This document shows positions 26,263-34,885 of a stretch of 52,388 nucleotides of DNA, piece after piece (position 1 is the stretch's first letter; each line of letters begins with the position of its first letter). A program made the position numbers and the translations under genes. This DNA is from Smithella sp. (GTDB lineage: Bacteria > Desulfobacterota > Syntrophia > Syntrophales > Smithellaceae). The stretch is taken from positions 10,455 through 62,842 of the forward strand of contig JAGOMJ010000008.1 of the NCBI GenBank assembly GCA_017993615.1. The letters are read 5' to 3'. A model generated the notes under the pieces. The model was not told where the DNA came from. It did no database searches and saw only the letters and a list, made by a program, of their open reading frames with translations.

Positions 26263-27192
26263 ATGAAAAAGGCGATGCTTGTTCATTTAAACGAACTGGA
26301 TTTTTATTTAAAGAAAATCGATGCCGTTTGGCCTGTTCGTTGCCTCACCGGAGAGGCGATAGATTGTGAAAAGGTCGTCGATTATTACCGGCAAAGCCGG
26401 ATCGTTTACAAGTACGTGCATTCCTACAGCGGCGCGATGCATATGGCCGTCAATTCCGACGGTGTCTTCAATGCAAAGGGTTTTTACACGTCCCTCAACG
26501 AAATTGTCGAGATCATCAGTCCGTTGCCGGCCGGCGCCGTTCTGGAACTGGGATGCGGCAAGGGATTCAATTCGGCTTATCTGGCAAAAAAAATACCACA
26601 CGCTCATTTTACCGGAATCGATGTCAGCGGGGAGCATCTGGCGATTGCTCGAAAAAAAGCATCCCGCATACACAACCTCTCCATTCTGTACGGAGACTTT
26701 CAAGATATCATGTTTCCGGACGGTGCTTTTGATACGGTCTTTGAACTGGAATCCATCTGTCATGCCCGAAAAGTGCGGCAGGTATTATCCGAAGTTTTCC
26801 GGGTGCTGAAAAAAGGAGGGCGATTTATTGTTTACGATGGATTCCGGCAAAGCGGTTTCCACCGTTTGCCGGATCGTTTAATCGAGGCGGCCCGGATGAC
26901 TGAAAAGGCACTGGCCGTCGATCACTTCGAAGATATTGACGGCTGGCTGGCCATGGCGGTTGCGGAAGGATTCCGCATCCATGAGAAAAAAGATTTGTCC
27001 GCGTCCATCATGCCCAATCTTGCCCGACTTCAATATCTGGCGCGGCGATATTTTGAATACCCGATGCTGACGAAACTGCTGCTGCGTCTTTTGAATGTAT
27101 ATACCATGAGGAACTGCATCGCCGTTCTTCTGATGCCGTTTACCCTTCACAACAACGCGCATGGCTATTACAAAATAATACTTGAAAAATGA
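26263..27192 (+). CDS. Class I SAM-dependent methyltransferase
   Basis: This 309-residue protein has motif I VLELGCGKG (93-101), GIDVSGEHLAIARKKA (motif II region), a DTVFELES motif and the post-motif FRVLKKGGRFIVYDGF. The arrangement resembles the sterol/tocopherol/small-molecule methyltransferase group, with an N-terminal lead HSYSGAMHMAVN. The substrate is unknown. The C-terminal half (about 200-309) is family-specific. The start is uncertain: GTG 26254, ATG 26263 and ATG 26272 are all in frame and none has a strong binding site. It begins a short run with an unknown small protein, a B12-radical SAM enzyme and an SGNH-like protein. The 290-base gap before it (25972-26262) holds nothing I can support beyond a 42-codon frame at 26074. 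Confidence 0.88.
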   Translation: MKKAMLVHLNELDFYLKKIDAVWPVRCLTGEAIDCEKVVDYYRQSRIVYKYVHSYSGAMHMAVNSDGVFNAKGFYTSLNEIVEIISPLPAGAVLELGCGKGFNSAYLAKKIPHAHFTGIDVSGEHLAIARKKASRIHNLSILYGDFQDIMFPDGAFDTVFELESICHARKVRQVLSEVFRVLKKGGRFIVYDGFRQSGFHRLPDRLIEAARMTEKALAVDHFEDIDGWLAMAVAEGFRIHEKKDLSASIMPNLARLQYLARRYFEYPMLTKLLLRLLNVYTMRNCIAVLLMPFTLHNNAHGYYKIILEK

Positions 27193-27254
27193 GTCCGTTG
27201 TTTCTATGGTATCCAAAACGGAAAGATTTTTACTCATTGCCCGGGGGATAACGC

Positions 27255-27518
27255 ATGCAAGTCAATCTCACTGAACAGGAAATTGTCAAATTTGCCTATG
27301 TCACCAAAGAAATCATTGAGCAGTCGTGGGGGGCAACTCTTTCCAATGCGCAGATCAATTGTTATATTGAGTGCTTCTATACCCTCAAAGATCTCCTGGA
27401 ACAGATAGATCGGGAATACCTTCAGAAACATTCGGAAATCTCCGATTATTTTCTTACGGGAAAAAGACTGATCAATGAAAAAGACAAGCTGCAATGGGAA
27501 AAAGAATGGCAGGTATAG
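27255..27518 (+). CDS. Hypothetical protein, 87 residues
   Basis: I do not recognise this protein. It is predicted to be mostly alpha-helical and charged, without signal peptide, membrane segment or cysteine cluster (two isolated cysteines). GGGGGA lies about six bases before the ATG, which supports translation. It lies 62 bases after the methyltransferase and 118 bases before the radical SAM gene, on the same strand, so it may be an accessory protein of that group. Confidence 0.7.
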   Translation: MQVNLTEQEIVKFAYVTKEIIEQSWGATLSNAQINCYIECFYTLKDLLEQIDREYLQKHSEISDYFLTGKRLINEKDKLQWEKEWQV

Positions 27519-27636
27519 CGGCCCCGGCAAAAACGATTCTATCGCTAAGCACGATTCCAGGTTGGACAGCTTCTTCCAAAAGCATCAGCAGTGTTAAATA
27601 ACAGCAATACGCATTTGCAACAAGATTCGAGAAAAC

Positions 27637-29130
27637 ATGAAGATTGTATTATTGTCCATGCCAGACTCGATTCCGATGATTATGCATGAGAGTGCATTTC
27701 ACCTGCCCAATTGCGGAATTGCCAGCATCGGCGCCAACCTTGACGAGGGCCATGACGTTTACGTGGTTGATCTGATCCGGAAACGCAGGCATCTTGCGGG
27801 GTATCTGAAACGATTGCTTCTTAAGATCCATCCGAAACTGGTTGGTTTGTCGGCCATGGCCTGGCAGTATGAGACCTGTATTGAAATCATCCGCTTTATC
27901 CGGCTTCTGCTTCCGGAGGTAAAAATCGCCATCGGCGGCTATCACGCCACGCTGATGTATGAAGAAATTGCGGCATCGCCGGAGTCCGGTCTGATCGATT
28001 TCATGATCCGCGGGGAAGGGGAAGAGGCATTCCGGCGTCTGGTCAATGCGCTGGAAGGCAGCGATCAGTTGCAGGATATTCCCTCCCTGTCTTTTAAACG
28101 TCGGGGAACGTTTTGCCATAATCCAAGAGGAGCCCTGCTGGATCTTTCCAGGTTGAAGATTCCCATACGCGATAAACGCCGTTTGACATCCGGCTATCAC
28201 GCCGTTTTTTCCAAAATCGAGGTTATCGAGACCTCGCGAGGGTGCACCAGGACCTGTTCCTTTTGCAGCATGCGGGAGATGTACGGACAGACGTTTCGGA
28301 CGTTTCCCATCGAAAGGGTTACGGCGGATATCGATGATATTTATTACAAGCATAACACCCGCGCCATCTTTATTGTGGATGACAACCTGGTTTTGGATCC
28401 CGAACGGGTGATCGATCTTTGCGATGCGATCATTGCAAAAAATTACAAGGGCTTGAGCCTGCACGTTCAGGCCGATTGCATTTCCATTGCGGGGAACGAA
28501 ACCATGGTCAGGAAAATGTCTCTTGCGGGCGTAAAAACCGTTTTTCTGGGGATTGAAAATGTCGTGAAAAAAAATCTGATGGCGTCCGGTAAGGGCGATA
28601 TCGTGGATCTTTCCAGAAAAGCCGTTCGGATATGCCATCAGTTCGGCATCATGGTGATCGCCGGACTGATTTTCGGTTTTCCCGATGATGATGAAAACGA
28701 TATCGTTGATAATTATCGCTTTCTGAAATCGCTTGACGCGGATATTCCCTATTGCCAGATTCTCACGCCCTATCCGAAAACACCGGTGCGCCAGCAGTTG
28801 CTGGAAAGAGGCATGGTGACGAACCTGCATGATTACAAACTGTACAACGGCCTCAGAGCCAATATTAAAACGCGGCATCTTGATACTCAACAACTGCAGT
28901 ATCTGGTCTGGCTGCATCGGCAGAAGATGTTCGGCTGGTGGGAACCATCCCGTCTCATGAGAATCAAAGGGGGGCTCTGGGTAACGTTTTGGACACACCT
29001 GTTGCGTCCTTTCCTCAGGAGCACGGTCGGTCGGCAACAGGCGCAAAAATCATGGAAGGAACTTTACGAAAGGGATGTGAAATATCTGGACGGTTTGAAC
29101 CAGTTCAAGAACCTGGCCCGAAATTACTGA
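27637..29130 (+). CDS. B12-binding-domain radical SAM protein
   Basis: A 497-residue enzyme with an N-terminal cobalamin-binding Rossmann domain (about 1-140, with LVGLSAM and IAIGGYHATL) followed by a radical SAM barrel. The 4Fe-4S ligands are C203, C207 and C210 in SRGCTRTCSFC (Cx3Cx2C). A C-terminal region of about 100 residues follows. Relatives carry out methylations of unactivated carbons, ring closures or lipid modifications such as hopanoid methylation. I cannot assign a substrate. It is flanked by a class I methyltransferase, an unknown small protein and an SGNH-like protein, which suggests a small-molecule or lipid-modifying set. Confidence 0.9.
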   Translation: MKIVLLSMPDSIPMIMHESAFHLPNCGIASIGANLDEGHDVYVVDLIRKRRHLAGYLKRLLLKIHPKLVGLSAMAWQYETCIEIIRFIRLLLPEVKIAIGGYHATLMYEEIAASPESGLIDFMIRGEGEEAFRRLVNALEGSDQLQDIPSLSFKRRGTFCHNPRGALLDLSRLKIPIRDKRRLTSGYHAVFSKIEVIETSRGCTRTCSFCSMREMYGQTFRTFPIERVTADIDDIYYKHNTRAIFIVDDNLVLDPERVIDLCDAIIAKNYKGLSLHVQADCISIAGNETMVRKMSLAGVKTVFLGIENVVKKNLMASGKGDIVDLSRKAVRICHQFGIMVIAGLIFGFPDDDENDIVDNYRFLKSLDADIPYCQILTPYPKTPVRQQLLERGMVTNLHDYKLYNGLRANIKTRHLDTQQLQYLVWLHRQKMFGWWEPSRLMRIKGGLWVTFWTHLLRPFLRSTVGRQQAQKSWKELYERDVKYLDGLNQFKNLARNY

Positions 29131-29191
29131 AGGGCCGCATCCGGTCGTTTTCGCCGGTGAGAAACGTTACAAAGAATAAAGGGGGAAGATC

Positions 29192-29749
29192 GTGAAACTG
29201 GTCATTCGCGGCGGAAGCATCGCCGCCGGCTACGGCGTGACGAAAAGCTATGTTGATATTTTAACCCAAGCGCTGCTTCCGGAAGGGGTGTGTGTGATCA
29301 ACCGCGCCCGATACCGGGAAACCTCTTTTGACGGCATCGAGACCTATCCGCAGGATATTGACCGGTACGAGCCGGATTTTCTTCTGATTCACTTCGGCGT
29401 GGATGATGCCTTTCAGTGCGTTTATCGTTCAGAATTTCAGGAAAATATTGTGCAGATGATTCGTCTGAGCCGCAAACGATTGCAGCCGGTTATTTTTCTG
29501 GCGACATCGCATACGTTTGATAATCCCAATGACATGGATGCCGTTCACATCTTTTACCGGTCGCTGCGGATTGTTGCTTCAGATCTGAAGTGTGAATTCA
29601 TCCCCGTACACAGAAGCTGGAACGCTTACCTTGAGGAACACAATCTTTGCAGCCAGGACCTTACGCAGGAGGATTCGCGCTATCCGAATGAACAAGGCCA
29701 TCAGGTTATCGCTAATGCCATGATGAACGTCCTGGGTAAATTCTTTTAA
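29192..29749 (+). CDS. SGNH/GDSL-hydrolase-like protein with altered catalytic motifs (GTG start)
   Basis: This 185-residue protein follows the SGNH fold pattern: block I GGSIAAGYG (S9), block II N37, block III GVDD (69-72) and block V DSRYPNEQGH (161-170). Block I reads GGS instead of GDS, block III has D where the oxyanion N is expected, and the block V catalytic histidine position is Y164 in place of the H of DxxHP. S9 remains. The protein may be catalytically dead, may bind an acyl or sugar ligand, or may use other residues. GGGGAAG precedes the GTG start. It is the last gene of the group beginning at 26263. Confidence 0.82.
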   Translation: MKLVIRGGSIAAGYGVTKSYVDILTQALLPEGVCVINRARYRETSFDGIETYPQDIDRYEPDFLLIHFGVDDAFQCVYRSEFQENIVQMIRLSRKRLQPVIFLATSHTFDNPNDMDAVHIFYRSLRIVASDLKCEFIPVHRSWNAYLEEHNLCSQDLTQEDSRYPNEQGHQVIANAMMNVLGKFF

Positions 29750-29778
29750 AAATTCATCCCCGGTGCCCCAGGAATTCA

Positions 29779-31161
29779 TCACTTTGCCCGGGCGGGAAAT
29801 CTTTTCTGCAGGGAGTCATAATGGTAGCCGGAAACTGCCAAGGCCCGCACCGCCTGCTCGGCGGTTTCAAAGATCGGGATGCGGTGCTTGGCGCGGATGC
29901 CGATGGACTTGGCTATGGCGTTGGGCGTATAGATGGCGGCGGGTTTCTGATAATGCCTGCACATCTTCATGAGCTCCAGAAGGGTATCGATTACAAACGT
30001 CTGCCAGACGCTCAACAGCGGCAGGAGGCCGTCCACTTCATCGGCGGAAAGAAGGATTTCATAAATATCGAGATAGGTCTGCGGCAAGGCAGGACCGATA
30101 TCGACCGGATTCTTGATATTGAAAACCTGCCCCGCCTTTTTTAATTTTTCCTGCGTTTCCGGTTTCAGGCGCACGACCTGAAGATGCGCATCCACCAGCA
30201 GATCCGCTCCGATGCTGCCAAACGCTCCGGAATTTGTGAACATGGCAATATTTTTGCCTTTCAGTAGGGGCATCTCCGTCAGCATTTTAGGCATGGAATG
30301 CAGTTCGTCGATGGATTGCAGACGGATCATTCCCGACTGTTTGCAGGCGCTGTTGAAAATGCTGTCGTTGTTGGCCATGCCGGCCGTGTGAGACATGGCC
30401 GCCAGGGCGCCTTCCTGTGTGCGTCCTACTTTGTAAATCAGGATCGGTTTACGCGATTTTCTGGCAGCCTCCATCAGCTTGCGACCATTTGTGACGCTTT
30501 CCAGATACAGCCCGATCACCTGCGTTTCATCCGTCTGAAAATAATCGATCAGATCCGCTTCATCCACATCGCATTTGTTGCCGATACTGACAACCTTGTT
30601 CACGCCGACGAGATCGTAAAAAAAGGACTCAATCACCAGCACGACAACGCCGCCGCTCTGGATGATAAAGGAAATGTTACCCGGTGCTTCGAATATCCGG
30701 CCCATTTCGACCAGGCTGGGATTGACGCCATAGAAACAGCAGAATTTCTTGCGGGTATCCAGTGTTCCCAGACAGTTGGGCCCCATGATCCGAATGCCGT
30801 GGGCTTTGGCGATTTCGTCGATTTTGCGCTGCATGGCCTTGCCGTCACTGCCGCCTTCGGAAAATCCGGCGCTTTCGATGATGACCCGCTTGATTCCTTT
30901 ACGGGCGCAATCGCCGATGATCCTGGGGACGTTTTTGGCCGCCACGATAATGACGGCCAGATCCGGACTTTCGGGAAGATCGAGTATCGATGAATAACCC
31001 GGATAGCCGTTCACCTTTTCGCCTTTCGAATTGACCGCGTAAACTGCACCGGGATATTGAAGATAATCCTTCAGCATGTTACAAATTGTAGCTCCAAGGT
31101 TAAAAGGGGTATTGGAGGCGCCGACAACAACAACAGAATGGGGATCGAAAAATTTTTCCAT
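29779..31161 (-). CDS. Acyl-CoA synthetase (ADP-forming) alpha-type subunit without ATP-grasp domain
   Basis: This protein of 460 residues holds the CoA-binding domain (about 1-130, VVVVGASNTPFNLG) and the two succinyl-CoA-ligase-like domains, including the phospho-histidine H258 in AAMSHTAGMANND. It ends where the ATP-grasp (beta) half begins in the 700-residue paralog at 22179. ATG 31161 has AGGTGA seven bases upstream; the in-frame TTG at 31167 is less likely. No separate beta subunit is adjacent. It could pair with a beta subunit encoded elsewhere or act as a binding or regulatory protein. Confidence 0.9.
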   Translation of the reverse strand: MEKFFDPHSVVVVGASNTPFNLGATICNMLKDYLQYPGAVYAVNSKGEKVNGYPGYSSILDLPESPDLAVIIVAAKNVPRIIGDCARKGIKRVIIESAGFSEGGSDGKAMQRKIDEIAKAHGIRIMGPNCLGTLDTRKKFCCFYGVNPSLVEMGRIFEAPGNISFIIQSGGVVVLVIESFFYDLVGVNKVVSIGNKCDVDEADLIDYFQTDETQVIGLYLESVTNGRKLMEAARKSRKPILIYKVGRTQEGALAAMSHTAGMANNDSIFNSACKQSGMIRLQSIDELHSMPKMLTEMPLLKGKNIAMFTNSGAFGSIGADLLVDAHLQVVRLKPETQEKLKKAGQVFNIKNPVDIGPALPQTYLDIYEILLSADEVDGLLPLLSVWQTFVIDTLLELMKMCRHYQKPAAIYTPNAIAKSIGIRAKHRIPIFETAEQAVRALAVSGYHYDSLQKRFPARAK

Positions 31162-31328
31162 ATGCAATTCACCTGCAGCAAGATTAAGCTTTTTTTTCTA
31201 TTCAAATCCATCACGCTTTGTCAAGAAAGAAAAATGTTCAAACCGCCGATGACTGTCCGGTAATCATGGTTGCGGATTTTGTTTTTATGTAATATTAGTA
31301 TAACCGAGTTTATCAGGAGAAATAAATA

Positions 31329-33122
31329 TTGTCCAAGCGCATCATTGTTCTGTCCGAAGACATCGCCAATAAGATTGCCGCCGGAGAAGTCGTAGAGCGG
31401 CCGGCTTCCATCGTCAAGGAATTGCTGGAAAACGCCATTGACGCCGGGGCGACCGATATCCGGGTTGTATTGGAAAAGGGCGGTACGCAGTCCATCAGGG
31501 TCACCGACAACGGCTCCGGCATCGATCACGACGATGTCCCGCTGGTTTTTGAAAGACATGCCACCAGCAAGATTCATCAATTTGAAGACATATTCAATGT
31601 TGTGTCGTTCGGTTTTCGCGGCGAAGCGATGCCGAGCATTGCCTCCGTCGCGAGAGTAGAAATGTTAACCAGACGGAAAAATGATGTGTCCGGCACCCGG
31701 GCGATTCTGGACGGCGGTGTGATCCGGGCCATGGATCCGGCCGGAACGCCCGAAGGCACGCAGATATCGGTCAGCGGCATCTTTGCCCATGTTCCCGCCC
31801 GCCGTAAATTTTTAAAAACGGAAGCGACGGAACAGGGGGCCTGTCTGGATGTGATTACCCGTCTGGCCCTGGCCCATCCGGAAATCCGTTTCAAAGTCGA
31901 GGCAAACGGGAAGGAAATATTCGCGGCTCCGGAAGTCCATGACACGGCCAAGCGCATTGCCATGGTCATGGGCGGCGAGTTTTCGGCGCATTGCATGGCA
32001 GTTGATGCACAGCAGGACGCCATGACCCTGAAGGGATTTATTTCGCGTCCGGAATACTCCAAATCGAATTCCAAAAGCATTTATCTGTTTGTGAATAAAA
32101 GATTCATACGGGATACCAGCCTGACGCATGCCGTATTGTCGGCATACCGGCAGATTATTGAGTCCAGACGTTATCCCGCCGCGGCGCTGTTTCTGGAGGT
32201 GCCGCCCGAAGACGTGGATGTCAACGTCCATCCTGCGAAGATGGAGGTGCGCTTTAAAAATGCGCATGGCGTTTATGAACTGGTCTCGAAAACCATTGCT
32301 CATCATTTGTCCCGTGCCGAAACATCCAGAGGACATTACCTGTATCGTCTGGCGCCTGCGGAAAAAAAAGATTATTTCCATCGGCAGCCTTTTGTGAATG
32401 AGCCGTCTCCGTCCATGCCTTCCAGACCCGCTGACCGGTCGCATGCACAACAGGGAATTCAAAACATTTTATTGCACCGCTCACAGGTGTCGCAACCGCT
32501 GGCTGCTTCAGAAGGGGATGCGGGTGTCCCTGATAAAACAATTTTATTTGGCGACATGAGATATGTGGGTCAGTACGACGGCACCTATCTTCTTTTTGAG
32601 GGACCGGATAGCCTCATTCTGCTTGATCAGCATGCAGCGCATGAACGCATTATTCTGGAGAAACTAAAGAAAGACTCCGGTAAAAAGGCGGCCGGTCAGT
32701 CGCTGCTGCTGCCGGAAATTGTCAACCTGACACCGGGACAAATGGCCTTGCTCAACGATGCTCTTGATTTTCTCGAAACGATCGGTCTGGAAATCGAATG
32801 CTTCGGCCGGGACGCGGTTGCCGTAAAGACGGTGCCGACAATGTTATCCAAAGTGAAGATCAGCGAAATGATATACGATATCGTTGATCAGCTTGCCGAC
32901 CAGAACAGAACGCCTTCTCTGCAGGAACGCAGCGACAACCTTCTGGCCTCCCTGGCCTGTAAAGCGGCGATCAAAGCCAACCGATTGCTTTCCCGGGACG
33001 AAGTGGACGCGCTGTGCCGCGAACTTGCGGAAACGCCGTTTCATGCAACCTGTCCGCACGGACGTCCGATCACCATTCAGTTCTCCTTAAGCGAAATCGA
33101 AAGACTGTTCAAAAGGAAGTAA
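31329..33122 (+). CDS. mutL: DNA mismatch repair protein MutL, endonuclease type (TTG start)
   Basis: MutL links MutS mismatch recognition to strand incision. The N-terminal GHKL ATPase contains ELLENAIDAGA (E31, N35), TDNGSGI and GFRGEAMPSI. The C-terminal dimerisation domain carries the endonuclease motif DQHAAHE...E (433-444), plus ACK (543-545) and CPHGRP (575-580). MutL is therefore probably the nicking enzyme itself, as in bacteria that lack MutH. The start is TTG with CAGGAG nine bases upstream. The 597 residues include a Pro/Ser-rich linker (about 340-405). miaA follows, the common mutL-miaA order. Confidence 0.95.
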   Translation: MSKRIIVLSEDIANKIAAGEVVERPASIVKELLENAIDAGATDIRVVLEKGGTQSIRVTDNGSGIDHDDVPLVFERHATSKIHQFEDIFNVVSFGFRGEAMPSIASVARVEMLTRRKNDVSGTRAILDGGVIRAMDPAGTPEGTQISVSGIFAHVPARRKFLKTEATEQGACLDVITRLALAHPEIRFKVEANGKEIFAAPEVHDTAKRIAMVMGGEFSAHCMAVDAQQDAMTLKGFISRPEYSKSNSKSIYLFVNKRFIRDTSLTHAVLSAYRQIIESRRYPAAALFLEVPPEDVDVNVHPAKMEVRFKNAHGVYELVSKTIAHHLSRAETSRGHYLYRLAPAEKKDYFHRQPFVNEPSPSMPSRPADRSHAQQGIQNILLHRSQVSQPLAASEGDAGVPDKTILFGDMRYVGQYDGTYLLFEGPDSLILLDQHAAHERIILEKLKKDSGKKAAGQSLLLPEIVNLTPGQMALLNDALDFLETIGLEIECFGRDAVAVKTVPTMLSKVKISEMIYDIVDQLADQNRTPSLQERSDNLLASLACKAAIKANRLLSRDEVDALCRELAETPFHATCPHGRPITIQFSLSEIERLFKRK

Positions 33123-33133
33123 AAAAACCGAAG

Positions 33134-34069
33134 ATGAAGAAACTGCCGCTGGTTATCATCAACTCACCGACCGCCACGGGGAAAACGGATCTGGCCGTGT
33201 ATCTGGCTTTGGAATGCGGCGGTGAGATTATCAGCGCGGATTCCATGCAGGTCTACCGTTATCTCGATATCGGTACGGCCAAGCCGACGATGGAACAGCG
33301 CCGTGGGATCAGGCATCATCTGATTGATGTCGTGAATCCCGACGGGGAATTCAACGCCGCTTTATTTGCCGCACGCGCCCGGGCGGTCATTGAGGAACTG
33401 GTTCATCAGGGGAAGCCGGTCTTCGTTGTCGGAGGAACGGGGCTTTATATCCGGGCATTGCTGAAGGGAATTATCGACACCCCGGATGTCGATGCATCCA
33501 TCAGAAATCATTATCGGAGCCTCCGGGAAACGCACGGCAAAATCTATCTTTATGATTTGCTCCGGCAAAAAGATTCCACGGCTGCCGCGCAAATCAATCC
33601 GAACGATTCGGTCCGCGTGATCCGGGCCCTGGAGGTGCTGGAACAGACCGGCGAATCGATTACAGTGAAACAAAAAAAACATTCTTTCAGCGAAGACCGT
33701 TACACAACCTGCAAGATTGGACTCAGGGTGGAACGCGGCGAATTGAAGGAAAGGATTGAAAAGCGGACAGATGCAATGATCCGGGCCGGCCTGCTGGATG
33801 AGGTCAAAGGCGTTCTGGCAAGAGGATACAGAGAAAATCTGAAATCGCTGCAATCGCTGGGCTATAAACAGATCATCGGATTCCTCAACTGGCAATATGA
33901 CTGGCGCCACTGTGTGAATTTCATTAAACGCGACACGTGGCAATACGCCCGGCGTCAGATGACCTGGTTTTCCGCCGATAAGGAAATCAACTGGTTTGCG
34001 CCCGATGCACTGGACATTCTGAGAAGACATGTTAAAATATTTCAAAATGAAAATCAGGAGACTGAATGA
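33134..34069 (+). CDS. miaA: tRNA dimethylallyltransferase
   Basis: MiaA adds a dimethylallyl group to A37 of tRNAs that read UNN codons, using the isoprenoid DMAPP. The P-loop is SPTATGKTDLAV, followed by the signature SADSMQVYRYLDIGTAKP and GGTGLYI. The frame is open back to 33014, but that part lies within mutL; ATG 33134 gives 311 residues, the normal size. The stop overlaps the start of the next gene (ATGA). Its isoprenoid substrate is supplied by the MEP pathway, of which ispDF is also in this window. Confidence 0.95.
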   Translation: MKKLPLVIINSPTATGKTDLAVYLALECGGEIISADSMQVYRYLDIGTAKPTMEQRRGIRHHLIDVVNPDGEFNAALFAARARAVIEELVHQGKPVFVVGGTGLYIRALLKGIIDTPDVDASIRNHYRSLRETHGKIYLYDLLRQKDSTAAAQINPNDSVRVIRALEVLEQTGESITVKQKKHSFSEDRYTTCKIGLRVERGELKERIEKRTDAMIRAGLLDEVKGVLARGYRENLKSLQSLGYKQIIGFLNWQYDWRHCVNFIKRDTWQYARRQMTWFSADKEINWFAPDALDILRRHVKIFQNENQETE

Positions 34070-34707
34070 CCCGAAGAGATCACCATACGTCCGTTGAGTA
34101 TTTGTGCCGGCTTCAGAGGCTTTTTGTCGTCGTCCTGATTGCCCTGCCGTTGAATATTGGCGCGGCAACTCATTACCACTGTGCGGACCGAAGCGGCCTT
34201 CAGACGTTTTCCGATTACCCTCTGGAGGATCAGGTTTGCACCGAAATGGTATCGCAGGAGGAGACGGAGATTCCAAAGACGGATAGACCCATTGCGCCCA
34301 ATGCGGAATCGCCCGAGAAAAAAACAACCAGAATCGCCGTCAAAGAAAACGGTATTTTGGTTCCTGTAACGCTCGGGTATGACGGCCGGGAGGCAGACAT
34401 CCGTTTGGTTCTGGATACCGGTGCTTCCGCCACGACCATCTACGACAATGTAGCCGGCCGATTGCTGGTAAATTTAAATAATGCGCCAAAGGCGCAGGGG
34501 CGGGTTGTCGGCGGTGGAACCATTGATGCCAATCGTGTGACGTTCAGTTATCTCAGGATCGGCCCCAATACCTTTCGCGACTGGAATATTTTTGTTGTGG
34601 AAAATAAGGACGGTGATACGTCATACGACGGTCTGCTCGGCATGGATGTCTTAAGCACCATGCGGTATAAAATCGATTTCAGGAATCAGATCATTATCTG
34701 GGAATGA
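34066..34707 (+). CDS. Retropepsin-like aspartic protease with DUF4124-like N-terminus
   Basis: A 213-residue envelope protein. Residues about 17-34 form a membrane segment or signal peptide, followed by a short DUF4124-like module (YHCADRSGLQTFSDYP, 37-52) with two cysteines. A clan AA aspartyl protease domain occupies about 90-213, with catalytic D117-T-G-A (VLDTGASATTIYD) and the flap region GGGTIDANRV. Only one DTG motif is present, so it should act as a homodimer like retropepsin. The combination recurs in proteobacterial periplasmic proteins of unknown substrate. It overlaps the miaA stop by four bases. Confidence 0.87.
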   Translation: MTRRDHHTSVEYLCRLQRLFVVVLIALPLNIGAATHYHCADRSGLQTFSDYPLEDQVCTEMVSQEETEIPKTDRPIAPNAESPEKKTTRIAVKENGILVPVTLGYDGREADIRLVLDTGASATTIYDNVAGRLLVNLNNAPKAQGRVVGGGTIDANRVTFSYLRIGPNTFRDWNIFVVENKDGDTSYDGLLGMDVLSTMRYKIDFRNQIIIWE

Positions 34708-34820
34708 GTTTTTATAATAATGTGTCTATTGTGCAATCTTTCACCGTTTTATCCGGGGAACGATGATTCGCTCACAGTCTCCGTCTCGTCATTCATGCCG
34801 GAGGGACAATAACGGACAAT

Positions 34821-34860
34821 GCAATATTGCTTGACTTAAATTGGTTCTAAAGATAATAAT
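34821..34860 (+). promoter_or_regulatory. Promoter of the TPR/SLH lipoprotein gene with adjacent palindrome
   Basis: TTGACT (34831-34836) and AATAAT (34855-34860) are separated by 18 bases, with an expected start near 34867. A perfect 10-bp palindrome GCAATATTGC (34821-34830) abuts the -35 box, a suitable position for an activator or repressor. Confidence 0.6.
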
Positions 34861-34885
34861 ATCAAACTGTTTGGACTATGTGGCG

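Noticed and set aside
26005..26286. Minus-strand frames in the gap before the methyltransferase
   Set aside because: No ribosome binding site, unusual composition and overlap with the methyltransferase start.
27649..29046. 465-codon minus-strand frame
   Set aside because: It is antisense to the radical SAM gene and has no recognisable motif.
31269..31304. Possible promoter before mutL (TATAAC at 31299-31304)
   Set aside because: The -10 box is acceptable but no -35 box lies at the right distance.
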